Origin: Pleurocapsa sp. PCC 7327
Lineage (GTDB): Bacteria; Cyanobacteriota; Cyanobacteriia; Cyanobacteriales; Microcystaceae
Assembly (NCBI RefSeq): GCF_000317025.1
Contig: NC_019689.1
Location: 4,759,501 to 4,823,500 of the forward strand
Direction: 5' to 3'
Length of the DNA: 64,000 nucleotides
The notes beneath the pieces are model-generated. The model worked only from the letters and a program-made list of their open reading frames with translations, was not told where the DNA came from and made no database searches. Position 1 is the stretch's first letter, and each line of letters starts with the position of its first letter. The position numbers were made by a program, and so were the translations under genes. This document shows positions 27,310-37,303 of the stretch, in pieces.

Positions 27310-27384
27310 TTTTTAGCTTATTATTAGCGATCGCGTTTAAAATTTATTATGGCGCGATTTTAAAGTCAGTTCTATAAAGATACG

Positions 27385-28149
27385 ATGAAATCTCCAAAGA
27401 TTCTTATTTCTAGTATCGCGATCGCACTCTTAATTTTACTCCTGGGACTTCTCAATTTTACCTACACCCCAGCAATCGTTGCTAGTAATAACCCCAGTGC
27501 TTATTATCAACAACGTGCCTTCCACAGTCGCGATGGCATTGGCAAGTTTTATCTGGGACGAGAAATTGCTAAAGTCATGGGGCACCAGGAAATGTTATGG
27601 TTAGAACGCCCTAGTAGAGAACTTCAAGAACAACCCAAGAAAGTTATCGAAGCGCTGAATTTAAAACCGACTGATGTCGTTGCAGATATCGGTGCGGGAA
27701 CGGGATATTTTAGCTTTCGCATAGCATCTTTAGTTCCCCAAGGCAAAGTCTACGCCGTGGATATTCAACCCGAAATGCTGGACGTTCTTAACTTCCTAAA
27801 AACTGAGAATCGAGTGACTAATGTCGAGACAGTTTTAGGCAGCGTTAGTACCCCTAATTTATCCCCTAATAGCATCGACTTGGCGTTGATGGTCGATGCC
27901 TATCACGAATTTGAATATCCCAGAGAAATAATGGAAGAAATAGTCAAGGCACTCAAAAGGAATGGCAGAGTGGTTTTAGTCGAGTATCGCCGCGAAAATC
28001 CTTTAATTCCTATTAAAGCTCTCCATAAAATGACTCAAAATCAAGTTAAAAAAGAAATGAATGCTGTTGGTTTGTCTTGGAAAGAAACCCAAGAATTTTT
28101 ACCCCAACAGCACTTTATGGTATTTAAAAAAAAAACAAAGGACAAATGA
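27385..28149 (+). CDS. Exported or membrane-anchored SAM-dependent methyltransferase
   Basis: 254 residues. The first 30 residues form a signal/anchor helix (ILISSIAIALLILLLGLLNF). The class I methyltransferase core starts at about residue 88: VVADIGAGTGYFSFRIA (motif I), VYAVDIQPEMLDVL (acidic residue for ribose) and LALMVDAYHEFEYPREIMEE. The N-terminal part between helix and core has the recurrent GIGKFYLGREIAKVMGHQEM found in bacterial homologues. The substrate is unknown, and location outside the cytosol is unusual for a SAM enzyme. Confidence 0.85.
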   Translation: MKSPKILISSIAIALLILLLGLLNFTYTPAIVASNNPSAYYQQRAFHSRDGIGKFYLGREIAKVMGHQEMLWLERPSRELQEQPKKVIEALNLKPTDVVADIGAGTGYFSFRIASLVPQGKVYAVDIQPEMLDVLNFLKTENRVTNVETVLGSVSTPNLSPNSIDLALMVDAYHEFEYPREIMEEIVKALKRNGRVVLVEYRRENPLIPIKALHKMTQNQVKKEMNAVGLSWKETQEFLPQQHFMVFKKKTKDK

Positions 28150-28161
28150 CTAATGAGAAAA

Positions 28162-28734
28162 CTAACTAGTCACCTCTGCCATTTCAATTACTCTTTCTTC
28201 GATATCTTTGACTAGAAAATTAAGCGGTTTTTCTCGGCGTACTTTAAATTTTAAACGTCTCGACTGTACGCGCAATAAAATTTGTTCTAAACAATCGCGA
28301 TCGAAACAAACGTGCCGTTGACAATTTTTCTTGCCGTAACTCGCACCAGAGATAATATGTAATTGAGTATTTTTTTTCAATTGATACCAGAGTCCTTCCG
28401 TACTATTGTAGCGGGGACTATTCGTCGTTCTAGTAGGGCTGCTGGAAAAATAGAGCGGGTCAGCGCCTGCGGTGCCTAAAGTTTGTTCGTAATTATAGTA
28501 ATAATGTAAAGGAACGTCTGCCACGGGCAAATTTAACAACCCTTCGTAAAACTCCTTAGCAACATCGAGGTCGGAAACCATGATCGTGTGAACTTTTGGC
28601 GCGCTAGTGAGAAACATCCACATCGCGATCGCATATGCCACTAAGAGCATTACCATGATGCCCTGAGTAGAAAAAACACTATCGATGGGCAGAAAAGCAC
28701 CGAAATAAGGAGAAACAAACATAATAGCAGTCAT
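28162..28734 (-). CDS. VOC (glyoxalase-fold) family protein with N-terminal membrane helix
   Basis: 190 residues. There is a hydrophobic helix at about residues 25-45 (IMVMLLVAYAIAMWMFL). It is followed by a glyoxalase/bleomycin-resistance-like domain: VHTIMVSDLDVAKEFYEGLL NLPVAD in two parts, then HYYYNYEQTLGTAGADPLYF and RHVCFDRDCLEQILLRVQSR. The metal-binding set is incomplete, so catalysis is uncertain. It converges with the methyltransferase (12-base gap). A function cannot be assigned. Confidence 0.7.
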   Translation of the reverse strand: MTAIMFVSPYFGAFLPIDSVFSTQGIMVMLLVAYAIAMWMFLTSAPKVHTIMVSDLDVAKEFYEGLLNLPVADVPLHYYYNYEQTLGTAGADPLYFSSSPTRTTNSPRYNSTEGLWYQLKKNTQLHIISGASYGKKNCQRHVCFDRDCLEQILLRVQSRRLKFKVRREKPLNFLVKDIEERVIEMAEVTS

Positions 28735-28812
28735 TCGATCTGAGACTTTTTATCCTAGAGTTTAGACTAACCTCATGGTAGCTAACAGAGATCTAATTAT
28801 AGATTAGCTTAT

Positions 28813-29508
28813 CTAAATAGCTCCATAAACTGGCACTGCTGCGCCGCGAATGTCTTTAGCTGCATCTGAAGCCAGAAAGCAGATTGTTTCTGCCAGCGAT
28901 TCTGCCTTGACCCATTGTGACGCTTGTGTTTCTCCCATTGCTTCGCGGTTGGCAGGCGTGTCGATAACGCTAGGAAGAACGACATTTGCGGTAATATTCG
29001 TCTCCTTGGTTTCTTGCGCGATCGCTTGCGTCAGCGCCACAACCCCGGCTTTAGAGGCACAGTACGCCGCCAATTGAGCACCTGGTTGCACAGCTCCCCT
29101 CGATCCGATCGTAATGATTCTCCCGTAACCGTGTCTCCGCATTGCTTTCAAGCAGTGCTTGCAAACGAGAAAAGTAGTATTGAGATTGAGATCGAAAGAA
29201 GCTTTCCAATCATCAAAGCTAAATTCGTCTGTCCTTCCCATCGAGAAACCGCCAACGAGATGAATCAAGACATCAACTCGTCCGAGATCGTTGACTAGCT
29301 TGGCTACGACGGATTCGTCATTTAAGTTGGCTTTGACAAAACGAATGCGATCGAAATCAGCAGCAGACATTCTTTCCTTAAGACGAGCAACGCCGCTTTC
29401 ACTGCGATAGGGAATCGTAACCTGTGCCCCAGAAGCAACTACGGTTGGCGTTACTCCCAGTCCCAAACCGCCAGTGCCGCCCGTGAGTAAAACTTGTTTG
29501 CCTCTCAT
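28813..29508 (-). CDS. Short-chain dehydrogenase/reductase
   Basis: 231 residues, a classical SDR. The cofactor motif TGGTGGLGLGVT is at residues 8-19. VDVLIHLVGGFS takes the place of the NNAG segment. The active-site Ser is in IITIGSRGAVQPG, followed by Tyr and Lys in YCASKAG. The substrate is unknown; the similarity is to 3-oxoacyl-ACP-reductase-type enzymes. The ATG start is at 29508. The gene seems monocistronic. Confidence 0.92.
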   Translation of the reverse strand: MRGKQVLLTGGTGGLGLGVTPTVVASGAQVTIPYRSESGVARLKERMSAADFDRIRFVKANLNDESVVAKLVNDLGRVDVLIHLVGGFSMGRTDEFSFDDWKASFDLNLNTTFLVCKHCLKAMRRHGYGRIITIGSRGAVQPGAQLAAYCASKAGVVALTQAIAQETKETNITANVVLPSVIDTPANREAMGETQASQWVKAESLAETICFLASDAAKDIRGAAVPVYGAI

Positions 29509-29705
29509 GACTTAGGAATTCCAGAAATCTTTATATCGACAGAACATGAGATAAAAGAGAAAATAGAAGTTAAACCAGGTTAATTTAACTATAGACTATT
29601 AGATTAGCTTTTTAAGGAATACATTGTCATTGACATGCAGTCAATACAGTTTATTAAAGGGTAAGAGTACTGCATTTAAGAAGATTCCATCAAAAGTATT
29701 TCATC

Positions 29706-31907
29706 ATGCTTGTCTGTCCCCAATGTCAGTTTGAAAATCCAAACAACAACAAGTTTTGCCAAAGATGCGGAACCTCTCTAACGCATAAATCCTGTCATGA
29801 ATGCGGCACGGGCGTTTCGTTTAGCGCCCAGACCTGCCACAAGTGCGGTGCTTTTACTGGAACGGTATGGTTGGTAATTATTGTAGAACGAGGGGAACAG
29901 AAGCAACAAAATCTTGGCGAGTATCTGGATTTAGGGAGGCGCTATCGACTGATGTCGGGCGAGGGAGGCGCTTTGAGTCAAGTAAGTAACTCAAAATCTC
30001 TCCATAAGCGGTTTCAAGGCAAAGTCCTAGACTGCCAGCCCTTGCAAAAATCTGTCTTGGGCATTCTCCTGGAGCAGCAAGCAGAATTTTTAGAAAATTC
30101 TCAAGAGAATTCTACAGGCGAGCGGGTATCGGAAGCGGCTCTTTGGCAGCGAATCGGCATTCCAGAACTGGCTCTGCCTTATTTGACCCTCAAAGACTCT
30201 ATCGCCGCCGTACCTACTATTCACGATGCTTGGCACGAAGAAAAGAAAGAGGTAATTTTGCTATCGGATCGTTCCGATTGGCAGTTACTTTCCGAACAGT
30301 GGCGGGAGGGACGACTCCCTTTAGAAGAAACGATTTCTCGGCTGACGGAAATGGCAACCCTTTGGGAACTTCTGTCTCAAGTCAATTGCCAGCAAAGTTT
30401 GTTAGTCGAGAGCAATTTACGGAGCGCTAAAGAGCAAACATTTGGATTGGAGCAACTCTACCAAACTCCTCAAAATACCCAACTAACGCTGCAAGATTTG
30501 GGCGGAGTGTGGCAGAAGCTATTGCAGCAATCCGAGTTAACCAAGTTCGAGCCGCTAACTCAACTGTTAAACGAACTCGCTAGCGGCGCGATCGCGACCA
30601 TAGAGCAACTTCAACTCAAACTTCAGGCGTTGCATCGACATGCCACCGAAGCTAGGGGTCGGAGACGTACCCCTCCTCGACAGCCTTTACCGGTTAAGAG
30701 AAGGAATGGAGATAAGGTTTCGGCATCGGGCGATCGCTCTCAAAATAACGACGCAGATTTGTCAGTTATCCCCTCTAGTTCCCAAACTGCCCCTAGCGGC
30801 GATCGCGAACTGGAGGAGGCGGTTGAACGCTCTTCTACCATGGCGCCAAGGGGTTCGTCATCGGGCGATCGCGAACCGACGTTTTCCGGCACTCAAGCCG
30901 CCGTACAAGCTCAAACGACGGTTAAATCTCCCCTCCAAAGCGCTTCATTGGATGAACCAACGACCGATGAACTGGTACTCGCCTCTGACGAAGACGAGGA
31001 TAGCTTCGATAGCGCTTCGATGAGATCGGTCGGACAAATGACCGAAGGAGAAGATTTATCGACTGCCGTTCTGCCAATGGAGTTGCAGAGCCTTGCCGAT
31101 GCAGGATATACCGATCGCGGTCGCCAACGACACCACAATGAAGATTTCTTCGGGTTGAAGTCGCAAGTCAAGAAACAACTGAGCAGCCGAGGCAAGAAAT
31201 GTCAGGCTCGCGGTTTATACATTGTCTGCGACGGGATGGGAGGACATGCAGCCGGAGAAGTGGCCAGCGCCATGGCAGTTGAAACCCTACAACGCTATTT
31301 TATCGCTAATTGGCAAGACGATTTGCCCGATCGCGAAACGATAGAGAAAGGCGTGTTGCTTGCCAACCAAGCGATTTTTAACGTCAATCAAAAAAATGCT
31401 CGTTCTGGCAACGGACGCATGGGGACGACGCTGGTTATGGCATTGGTACAAGATACGAAAGTAGCGATCGCTCATGTCGGAGACAGTCGCATCTATCGCG
31501 TCAGTCGCAAAGGAGGTCTAGAACAATTAACAGTCGATCACGAAGTCGGACAACGAGCCATTCAAGGGGGGGTCGATCCTAACATTGCCTATGCGCGTCC
31601 CGATGCCTACCAGTTAACCCAAGCCCTCGGTCCCCATGGCAGTAAATTTATTCAACCCGATATTCGCTACCTCGATCTCCAGGAAGATACGTTATTGCTG
31701 CTGTGTTCTGACGGTCTTTCCGACAATCACCTGATCGAAACCCATTGGCAAACCTACTTGATCCCTCTAATTAGTGCTAACAACAATTTAGAAAAGGGAC
31801 TGCGCAAGCTGATCGATTTTGCCAATCAACACAACGGTCACGACAACATCACTGCCATTCTTGTCAGAATGAAAGTACGACCCTATCTGGGAGGTGGCAC
31901 TTGGTAA
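29706..31907 (+). CDS. PP2C-type Ser/Thr phosphatase with N-terminal double zinc ribbon
   Basis: 733 residues. Residues 3-52 contain four CxxC pairs (CPQCQFENPNNNKFCQRCG; CHECG...CHKCG), a double zinc ribbon. A roughly 400-residue middle part is helical and then low-complexity (SSSQTAPSGDRE). The PP2C catalytic domain is at about 465-725: TDRGRQRHHNEDFFG, IVCDGMGGHAAGEVAS, GTTLVMAL, HVGDSRIYRV, LCSDGLSDN and DNITAILVRM, with all metal-binding Asp present. It should dephosphorylate Ser/Thr in a Mn2+/Mg2+-dependent way. The kinase gene follows at once, so the pair probably regulates the same targets. Confidence 0.95.
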   Translation: MLVCPQCQFENPNNNKFCQRCGTSLTHKSCHECGTGVSFSAQTCHKCGAFTGTVWLVIIVERGEQKQQNLGEYLDLGRRYRLMSGEGGALSQVSNSKSLHKRFQGKVLDCQPLQKSVLGILLEQQAEFLENSQENSTGERVSEAALWQRIGIPELALPYLTLKDSIAAVPTIHDAWHEEKKEVILLSDRSDWQLLSEQWREGRLPLEETISRLTEMATLWELLSQVNCQQSLLVESNLRSAKEQTFGLEQLYQTPQNTQLTLQDLGGVWQKLLQQSELTKFEPLTQLLNELASGAIATIEQLQLKLQALHRHATEARGRRRTPPRQPLPVKRRNGDKVSASGDRSQNNDADLSVIPSSSQTAPSGDRELEEAVERSSTMAPRGSSSGDREPTFSGTQAAVQAQTTVKSPLQSASLDEPTTDELVLASDEDEDSFDSASMRSVGQMTEGEDLSTAVLPMELQSLADAGYTDRGRQRHHNEDFFGLKSQVKKQLSSRGKKCQARGLYIVCDGMGGHAAGEVASAMAVETLQRYFIANWQDDLPDRETIEKGVLLANQAIFNVNQKNARSGNGRMGTTLVMALVQDTKVAIAHVGDSRIYRVSRKGGLEQLTVDHEVGQRAIQGGVDPNIAYARPDAYQLTQALGPHGSKFIQPDIRYLDLQEDTLLLLCSDGLSDNHLIETHWQTYLIPLISANNNLEKGLRKLIDFANQHNGHDNITAILVRMKVRPYLGGGTW

Positions 31908-31920
31908 TTTATCTAGCCTC

Positions 31921-33159
31921 ATGATCGTTCTAAGTCTTTTAAATCCTGAAACCCATCAGCCTTTGCAAAAGTGGAGTTTCTCTGGAAAATCCGCCATCCG
32001 TATCGGTCGCCATCGCGATAACGATATAGTTCTGGCGCAATTTTTAGCCGTTTCTCGACATCACCTCGAACTCCAGCGACTCGAAGAGTCTTATACTAAT
32101 TCGAGATGGCAGTTAATCAGTTACGGCTCGAACGGGACGTTTGTCAATGGCAGACTTGTCTCCCAAACTATTCTCAAAGATTCCGATCTAATCCAATTGG
32201 CCCCAGAGGGTCCCCTACTTCAATTTCGCTGTCAGGCAACCGAAGTAAATGTTCAAAAGACGCCAGTCGAGGTTTGCACCCATCTGGGCAATCCGCCGAC
32301 TAATTTATTTTGTATTCACTGCGGCAAACCGATCGTCAAGCAACAGCATTTTATTCGTCACTATCAGGTGTTGCGAATCTTGGGACGAGGAGGCATGGGA
32401 ACGACTTATCTCGCTTGGGACAGACGAGGAACCCCGACGGATTCTCCCTTGTTGCTAGTCCTCAAAGAAATGAATGCAGACATCGCACAGATTGCCAAAG
32501 CGAGGGAACTGTTTGAAAGAGAGGCTCGCATTCTTAAAACCCTCGACCATTCCGGCATTCCCAAGTACTATGATTTTTTTGTCGAAAATGGCAAAAAGTA
32601 TCTGGCGATGGAATTAATCCACGGTCAGAATTTAGAACAATGGATCCTTGAGAAGGGGGCTGCTAAACCCCAACAAGCATTAACGTGGGCTATTCAAGCT
32701 TGCGATATTCTCGCCTATCTTCACTCGCTCAAACCGCCACTGGTTCATCGAGATGTCAAACCTGCTAACTTGATGTTACGCAAGATCGATAATTGCATCA
32801 TGCTTTTAGATTTTGGCGCCGTGAAAGAAGTTGGTACGCCACAAGAAACGCGCATTGGCGCGCAAGGATACAGCGCTCCAGAACAAAGCCGAGGCAAACC
32901 TTGCCCGCAATCCGATCTTTATGCGATTGGGGCGACCCTAATCTTTTTACTGACGGGCGAAGCTCCTTTGAAATATTATCGTCGCCTGGGAGAGGAATGG
33001 AATTTTGATGTTAGTAGAGCGCCTAACATTCCCCCTCAGCTAGGTGAAGTTATCGTCAAGGCATGTCGTCCTCAATGGTACGATCGCTACCAAAGCGCTC
33101 AAGACTTGTCGCAGGCACTGACGGACTGCTTGGAGCGACGGTCGATTACCAAGCCATGA
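31921..33159 (+). CDS. FHA domain-zinc ribbon-Ser/Thr protein kinase
   Basis: About 412 residues. The FHA domain at about 20-105 reads AIRIGRHRDNDIVLAQFLAV, SRHHLEL and SYGSNGTFVNGRLV, with phosphothreonine-binding residues present. A single zinc ribbon (CTHLGN...FCIHCGKP) follows. The kinase domain at about 145-400 has LGRGGMGTTYLAWD, catalytic Lys in LVLKEMN, HRDVKPANLML, DFGAVKE and GYSAPEQSRG. A GTG at 31894 overlaps the PP2C gene by 14 bases and could also start it; the ATG at 31921 is preferred. Together with the upstream phosphatase it makes a kinase/phosphatase pair. Confidence 0.94.
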   Translation: MIVLSLLNPETHQPLQKWSFSGKSAIRIGRHRDNDIVLAQFLAVSRHHLELQRLEESYTNSRWQLISYGSNGTFVNGRLVSQTILKDSDLIQLAPEGPLLQFRCQATEVNVQKTPVEVCTHLGNPPTNLFCIHCGKPIVKQQHFIRHYQVLRILGRGGMGTTYLAWDRRGTPTDSPLLLVLKEMNADIAQIAKARELFEREARILKTLDHSGIPKYYDFFVENGKKYLAMELIHGQNLEQWILEKGAAKPQQALTWAIQACDILAYLHSLKPPLVHRDVKPANLMLRKIDNCIMLLDFGAVKEVGTPQETRIGAQGYSAPEQSRGKPCPQSDLYAIGATLIFLLTGEAPLKYYRRLGEEWNFDVSRAPNIPPQLGEVIVKACRPQWYDRYQSAQDLSQALTDCLERRSITKP

Positions 33160-33188
33160 GGGCAAAGTATCTCTCGCTCCTACAGATG

Positions 33189-33407
33189 CTATTCTTCATC
33201 CCAAGCTTCGACTAGCAAGACCTCGCTGACCGGATCTTGCATGGTGAAGCCAAAATCGAGGAGTTCCTTTTTCCAAAAAGCCCAGTCGTCGCCATAGAGT
33301 AGGGCTAATTTCCAAAGCGGATCGTTGGGTTTGATCGCTTTTGATGAAACAAGTGAAGACAACTTGCGCTGAAACTTCACCATCGGGTGAGCGACTTGAT
33401 TAGTCAT
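33189..33407 (-). CDS. DUF4327-like small protein
   Basis: 72 residues: MVKFQRKLSSLVSSKAIKPN, then DPLWKLALLYGDDWAFWKKE and a short acidic end (VEAWDEE). Length and pattern fit the cyanobacterial DUF4327 family. It converges on the kinase gene with a 29-base gap. Function unknown. Confidence 0.65.
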   Translation of the reverse strand: MTNQVAHPMVKFQRKLSSLVSSKAIKPNDPLWKLALLYGDDWAFWKKELLDFGFTMQDPVSEVLLVEAWDEE

Positions 33408-33593
33408 AGACTGTTATCAATTTGCAAACTTAACTGGTTGTGTAAATGCTCTTTGAGCGATGCTTCTTTCTTTGTAAAGGTTCTACTGGATGTCTCGATT
33501 GTTATACGACGCTGAAGCATTCAATGTATATTTTTACCTATGAAAGTAGTTTTTCGCAAGTCTTTTTGAGACTAGGTACGGTAATTACTACCT

Positions 33594-34487
33594 TTATTGC
33601 ATATATCCCGATGCAACGATCATCGAGCCAATGCCTTCATCGGTAAAGATTTCCAGGAGTAAAGCGTGCGGCAGACGACCATCGAGAATGTGTGCCGCCC
33701 GAACACCCTGCGCCAGCGATCGCACGCAACAATTGACCTTGGGGATCATGCCGCCTGCCACGATTCCTTGCGCGATCAATTCCCTCGCCTGTTGAATATT
33801 CAATCTAGTCAGCAGTGTAGAGGGATCTTTATAATCTCGTAAAATCCCCGGCGTATCGGTGAGCAAAATCAGCTTTTCTGCGCCCAGTGCGGCGGCAATT
33901 TCTCCAGCTACGGTGTCGGCATTGATATTGTACGCCTGTCCGCTTTCATCGGTAGCCACGCTGGAAATTACGGGTATGTAGCCGTTTTTGACCAGAGACT
34001 CGACCAACCTAGCATCGATATTGTTCACTTCGCCAACAAAGCCAATTTTTTCCTGGTCTACGGGTCGTGCCGTAATCAGATGCCCATCTTTGCCACAAAG
34101 TCCGACGGCTAATCCTCCGGCTTGATTGATAAGAGAGACGATTTCTTTGTTGACTCGTCCGACCAAGACCATCTCCACCACATCCATGGTAGGAGCGTCC
34201 GTTACCCGCAATCCATCTTTAAATTGAGGTTCTATGCCTAGTTTATCGAGCCAACTATTGATTTCCGGACCCCCTCCGTGAACGACGACGGGACGCACGC
34301 CAACGCAGGAGAGAAAAACGATGTCGCGGATGACTTTATCTTTGAGCGAACTGTCTTTCATCGCCGCACCGCCGTATTTGATGACCACGGTTCGACCGGA
34401 AAATTGTTGAATGTAAGGCAGTGCTTCGCTCAGAACTCTCACGCGAGTGGCTGCTGTTTGTTGAATATATTCACTCTCGTTGCTCAT
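33594..34487 (-). CDS. argB: Acetylglutamate kinase
   Basis: Phosphorylates N-acetylglutamate in arginine biosynthesis; in cyanobacteria it is the target of PII (GlnB) relief from arginine inhibition. 297 residues, full length. Signature stretches are [82 protein letters not shown] and [20 protein letters not shown]. The N-terminal helix and long form fit the arginine-sensitive hexameric type. It is cytosolic and monocistronic as far as seen. Confidence 0.98.
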   Translation of the reverse strand: MSNESEYIQQTAATRVRVLSEALPYIQQFSGRTVVIKYGGAAMKDSSLKDKVIRDIVFLSCVGVRPVVVHGGGPEINSWLDKLGIEPQFKDGLRVTDAPTMDVVEMVLVGRVNKEIVSLINQAGGLAVGLCGKDGHLITARPVDQEKIGFVGEVNNIDARLVESLVKNGYIPVISSVATDESGQAYNINADTVAGEIAAALGAEKLILLTDTPGILRDYKDPSTLLTRLNIQQARELIAQGIVAGGMIPKVNCCVRSLAQGVRAAHILDGRLPHALLLEIFTDEGIGSMIVASGYMQ

Positions 34488-35280
34488 AACTGAGATAGTT
34501 GGATATTAATTGTTTCGTTAATCAGTTTATTGGGTTAGCAATCCTGACTTACTGTTCGCTGCGAACTAATTTCTAGTACAAACGAAAATCGTTTCTCTAG
34601 TTTTTTGGGCATAATTTTCCCCTCGCGCTTTTTTGCTTCGACTTCGATCGCGGGTGAGGGGTTAGCGATCGCAAACTTAATTTTACCCGAACGACATGAC
34701 TTTACATTACACCAAGCTTGCCAATTCCAATTTATTTTTTTCACGAGCAAGCTATTTCCGATTGAGCTTGTCCCCTTTTGAGGTATTTGGCAAATGAAAC
34801 CTTGGCTATTTTTCAGCATCTAGAATAGCGATCGCGAGAGAGAAAATTATAGCTATTTATACATGTAAGCTTTCGTCACAAGCAAGAACTAATAAAGATT
34901 ATAAACGAATTACATACAAAAAAGTAACTTATCTATAACAAAAAAACAAACAAACTATTGAATAAAGAGTTTTGTATTTATATTTAGCAATCAAAAGTTG
35001 TTTAAAGAAAGAACGCGATCGCCTAAAAAATTTTCTTTACAAAAAGTTCTCTAGTTTTTATACCGCTCGTCTAGAACAATTAAACAAGCAAATAATTAAT
35101 AACTAAAGGCAAATGCTCGCTAGTCCGAATGATGTCTCGAAGTGCTATGCACCGAGCGCACCTAACACGGCTCGACCTCTTCTGCTCGCACAAAAGAGCC
35201 AATAATATTACAGTTCTTCTAGAAGCTATTACAGTTCTTCTAGAAGCTCGAATAGTTTAAGTGTTGGAGATTTAGTTGAA
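34488..35280. other. 793-bp spacer with tandem palindromic duplication
   Basis: AT-rich, with no convincing gene. A 94-codon open frame on the minus strand (34535-34819) lacks a ribosome site. At 35207-35248 a 21-bp unit, ATTACAGTTCTTCTAGAAGCT, is repeated exactly twice in tandem. Each copy has the palindrome CTTCTAGAAG and lies about 30-70 bases upstream of the PATAN gene, a plausible regulatory position. Confidence 0.5.
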
Positions 35281-36207
35281 ATGGGAATGAGTGGCTCTTT
35301 GGAAACTTTCTCCCTTCCTGAGTTGTTTCGACTGATTGACTTAGGGACGAAAACGGGACGACTAACCGTACAACCTTTACCGAATTCAGAGGCGACCAGA
35401 GCGGTTGGCGCTTACTACATTTGGTTTCAAAACGGTCGGTTGGTCGCGATTACCAATCGCCAAGACAGTCAGGGATTGATGACTCTAATTGAAAATCGCG
35501 GCTGGTTGAGCAGGCGCGTTATCGAAAAATTAGCCGAGCTATGTCCGCTCGATATGTCATTCGGTGTATATTTGAAGACCATGGGGGTCTTGAAAGCAGA
35601 GCAACTGTGTTTACTTTTCCAAATGCATCTGCATCAAGTATATAGATTGTTTGAAGTGACATCGGGATGGTTTGTTTTTGAAGTTTCCTCGCCTGATGGC
35701 TCAGCAGCGAGTACCCTGACAATGCCATGGTTTGAGATGACGGGGATCGGCATGAGGGCGATGGAAGTCGCGCTATTGGCTCTGCGATTGGTCAGACACT
35801 GGGACGGGTATATCGATAAGCTGCCAGAACTGGGTTGTGCCTTGGCATCGCTAGTTCGCCATCCCCCTTTCCGACTCGACGCGCTGGAGTTGGAGATCTG
35901 GAAACTTGCCAATGGTTCGACGGTTCTAGAAGAGATCGCTTACCGGCTAGCCCAATCGTCCTTCGTCGTGCAAAGGACAGCTTTTCGTCTGATAATGGGC
36001 GGATTGGTAGAAGAAGTCACCCCAAACCTGCCAACCAATGGTCTAAGCGCTCAAGTTCTAGGACAAGAAAGGGCAAACTCAACCGAAGCATTAGCCGACA
36101 AGGAGTCAATCGCGGCAACCGTCAGCCAAGAATGGGAATCTGACAAATCTGAGACTAACAGCTCGTTGTTTGAGAATTTAGTGAGCTTTTTGCGGAGTAA
36201 ATTTTAG
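35281..36207 (+). CDS. DUF4388 (PATAN) domain protein without receiver
   Basis: 308 residues. The PATAN domain is at about 3-130 (SGSLETFSLPELFRLIDLGT, KTGRLTVQPL, YYIWFQNGRLVAITNRQD). It is followed by a winged-helix-like or helical region (WKLANGSTVLEEIAYRLAQS; FRLIMGGLVEEV) and a disordered Ser/Glu-rich linker. A shorter start two codons on (MSGSLETF) is equally likely. No receiver or kinase domain is present. PATAN proteins take part in protein-protein contacts in cyanobacterial two-component networks. It lacks an adjacent two-component partner. Confidence 0.85.
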   Translation: MGMSGSLETFSLPELFRLIDLGTKTGRLTVQPLPNSEATRAVGAYYIWFQNGRLVAITNRQDSQGLMTLIENRGWLSRRVIEKLAELCPLDMSFGVYLKTMGVLKAEQLCLLFQMHLHQVYRLFEVTSGWFVFEVSSPDGSAASTLTMPWFEMTGIGMRAMEVALLALRLVRHWDGYIDKLPELGCALASLVRHPPFRLDALELEIWKLANGSTVLEEIAYRLAQSSFVVQRTAFRLIMGGLVEEVTPNLPTNGLSAQVLGQERANSTEALADKESIAATVSQEWESDKSETNSSLFENLVSFLRSKF

Positions 36208-36480
36208 TGGAAATTTTGCAGATTGAGATCGCCGCAACGGTTGATTCTCGAAAAACGCGCTTTGTTCGCCCGACATTCGCTTTCATTAATCGATCGGATG
36301 GTGATAACCGCCTTTTAATGAGAAGAAAAAGGTTACAGTATTTATGTAGGTTATAGAACCGATGGAGTCTTGTTGGTTTTAGCCAGCCAAGAGAGCGAGC
36401 ATCCGGGCGGCTGAAATTACGCCTTGGCTTGCCTCATGAGTCGCAAATAAACGGTATAGGATTGCTAGTGATTGTCGAAC

Positions 36481-37197
36481 ATGAGTCGCGTAATTATTAT
36501 TGTTAACAGCGAGGTCAAAGCGTCGGGAAAGCATGCTGGGGCTTCACCCGTGACCGAAAAAATGGTAGCCGCCCTCAAAAGCGCGATCGCTGCCAATTCG
36601 CCGACAGCGACTGTGGAAGTGTTAGCAGCAACAGCGCTGTGGTCGCAGGCAAGCCAGAATCAGCTTCAAAATTCCAATCCGATCTATTGTCCTTTAACGA
36701 TTCAGTTGCCCGATTGGTTTGACTTTCCCGCTAGAGACATCTACAAAGCCTGTCGGGATATCGAGGGTAGGCGGCAATGGGTCGAACGCCATTTAGCTTA
36801 CAAAACCAGTATTAGAGATTCTTGGTTAGGCGATCTTTGGCTGCCCGTGGTGCTGACGACAAAGAAAACTCTCTACGGGGAGGTCATCGGCGAAGGCGCT
36901 ATCCCCAACTCTTACGAGCAACCCGTCGATTTGACGAATGAATTGCGCAAGTCTCTCTATTATCTAGCCGATCGCTTATTAGAATCTTTATCCGCTCCGC
37001 CAGCCGTTTACTTGTTGCAATTTAGACTAATCGGAAAAGAGATTGTCTTCGACCGACTGTGGCCCTTTCCGGCAGCTCCGGCGATCGCCTCGATCGGGAG
37101 CCAACAACCCGATCTGTTTGCCTGTCATTGGCAATGTTTGCTCGGAAAATCGCTCCGAAACTTGAGAAACATTTCTAAATCCCTGACTTTACCATAG
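36481..37197 (+). CDS. Conserved cyanobacterial protein of unknown function
   Basis: About 238 residues, starting MSRVIIIVNSEVKASGKHAG. The rest is mixed alpha/beta with several Trp (LPDWFDFPARDIYKACRDIE; RDSWLGDLWLPVVLTTKKTL; LYYLADRLLESLSAPPAVYL). No catalytic motif, signal or membrane helix is obvious. A TTG at 36472 would add three residues; the ATG is preferred. It is upstream of a short coiled-coil ORF on the same strand (106-base gap). Confidence 0.7.
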   Translation: MSRVIIIVNSEVKASGKHAGASPVTEKMVAALKSAIAANSPTATVEVLAATALWSQASQNQLQNSNPIYCPLTIQLPDWFDFPARDIYKACRDIEGRRQWVERHLAYKTSIRDSWLGDLWLPVVLTTKKTLYGEVIGEGAIPNSYEQPVDLTNELRKSLYYLADRLLESLSAPPAVYLLQFRLIGKEIVFDRLWPFPAAPAIASIGSQQPDLFACHWQCLLGKSLRNLRNISKSLTLP

Positions 37198-37303
37198 GGA
37201 AGACTAATAAGAGAAAGAAGCTACAGGAGATACACATTAATGTTATGTTTAGTTTAAAATCCTCATTCAAGTTAGATAAGTACAAATAACTACTCAACCA
37301 GAA

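Noticed and set aside
34535-34819. 94-codon minus-strand ORF after argB
   Set aside because: Only weak coding-like character, no ribosome site and no recognised similarity. Kept as part of the spacer.
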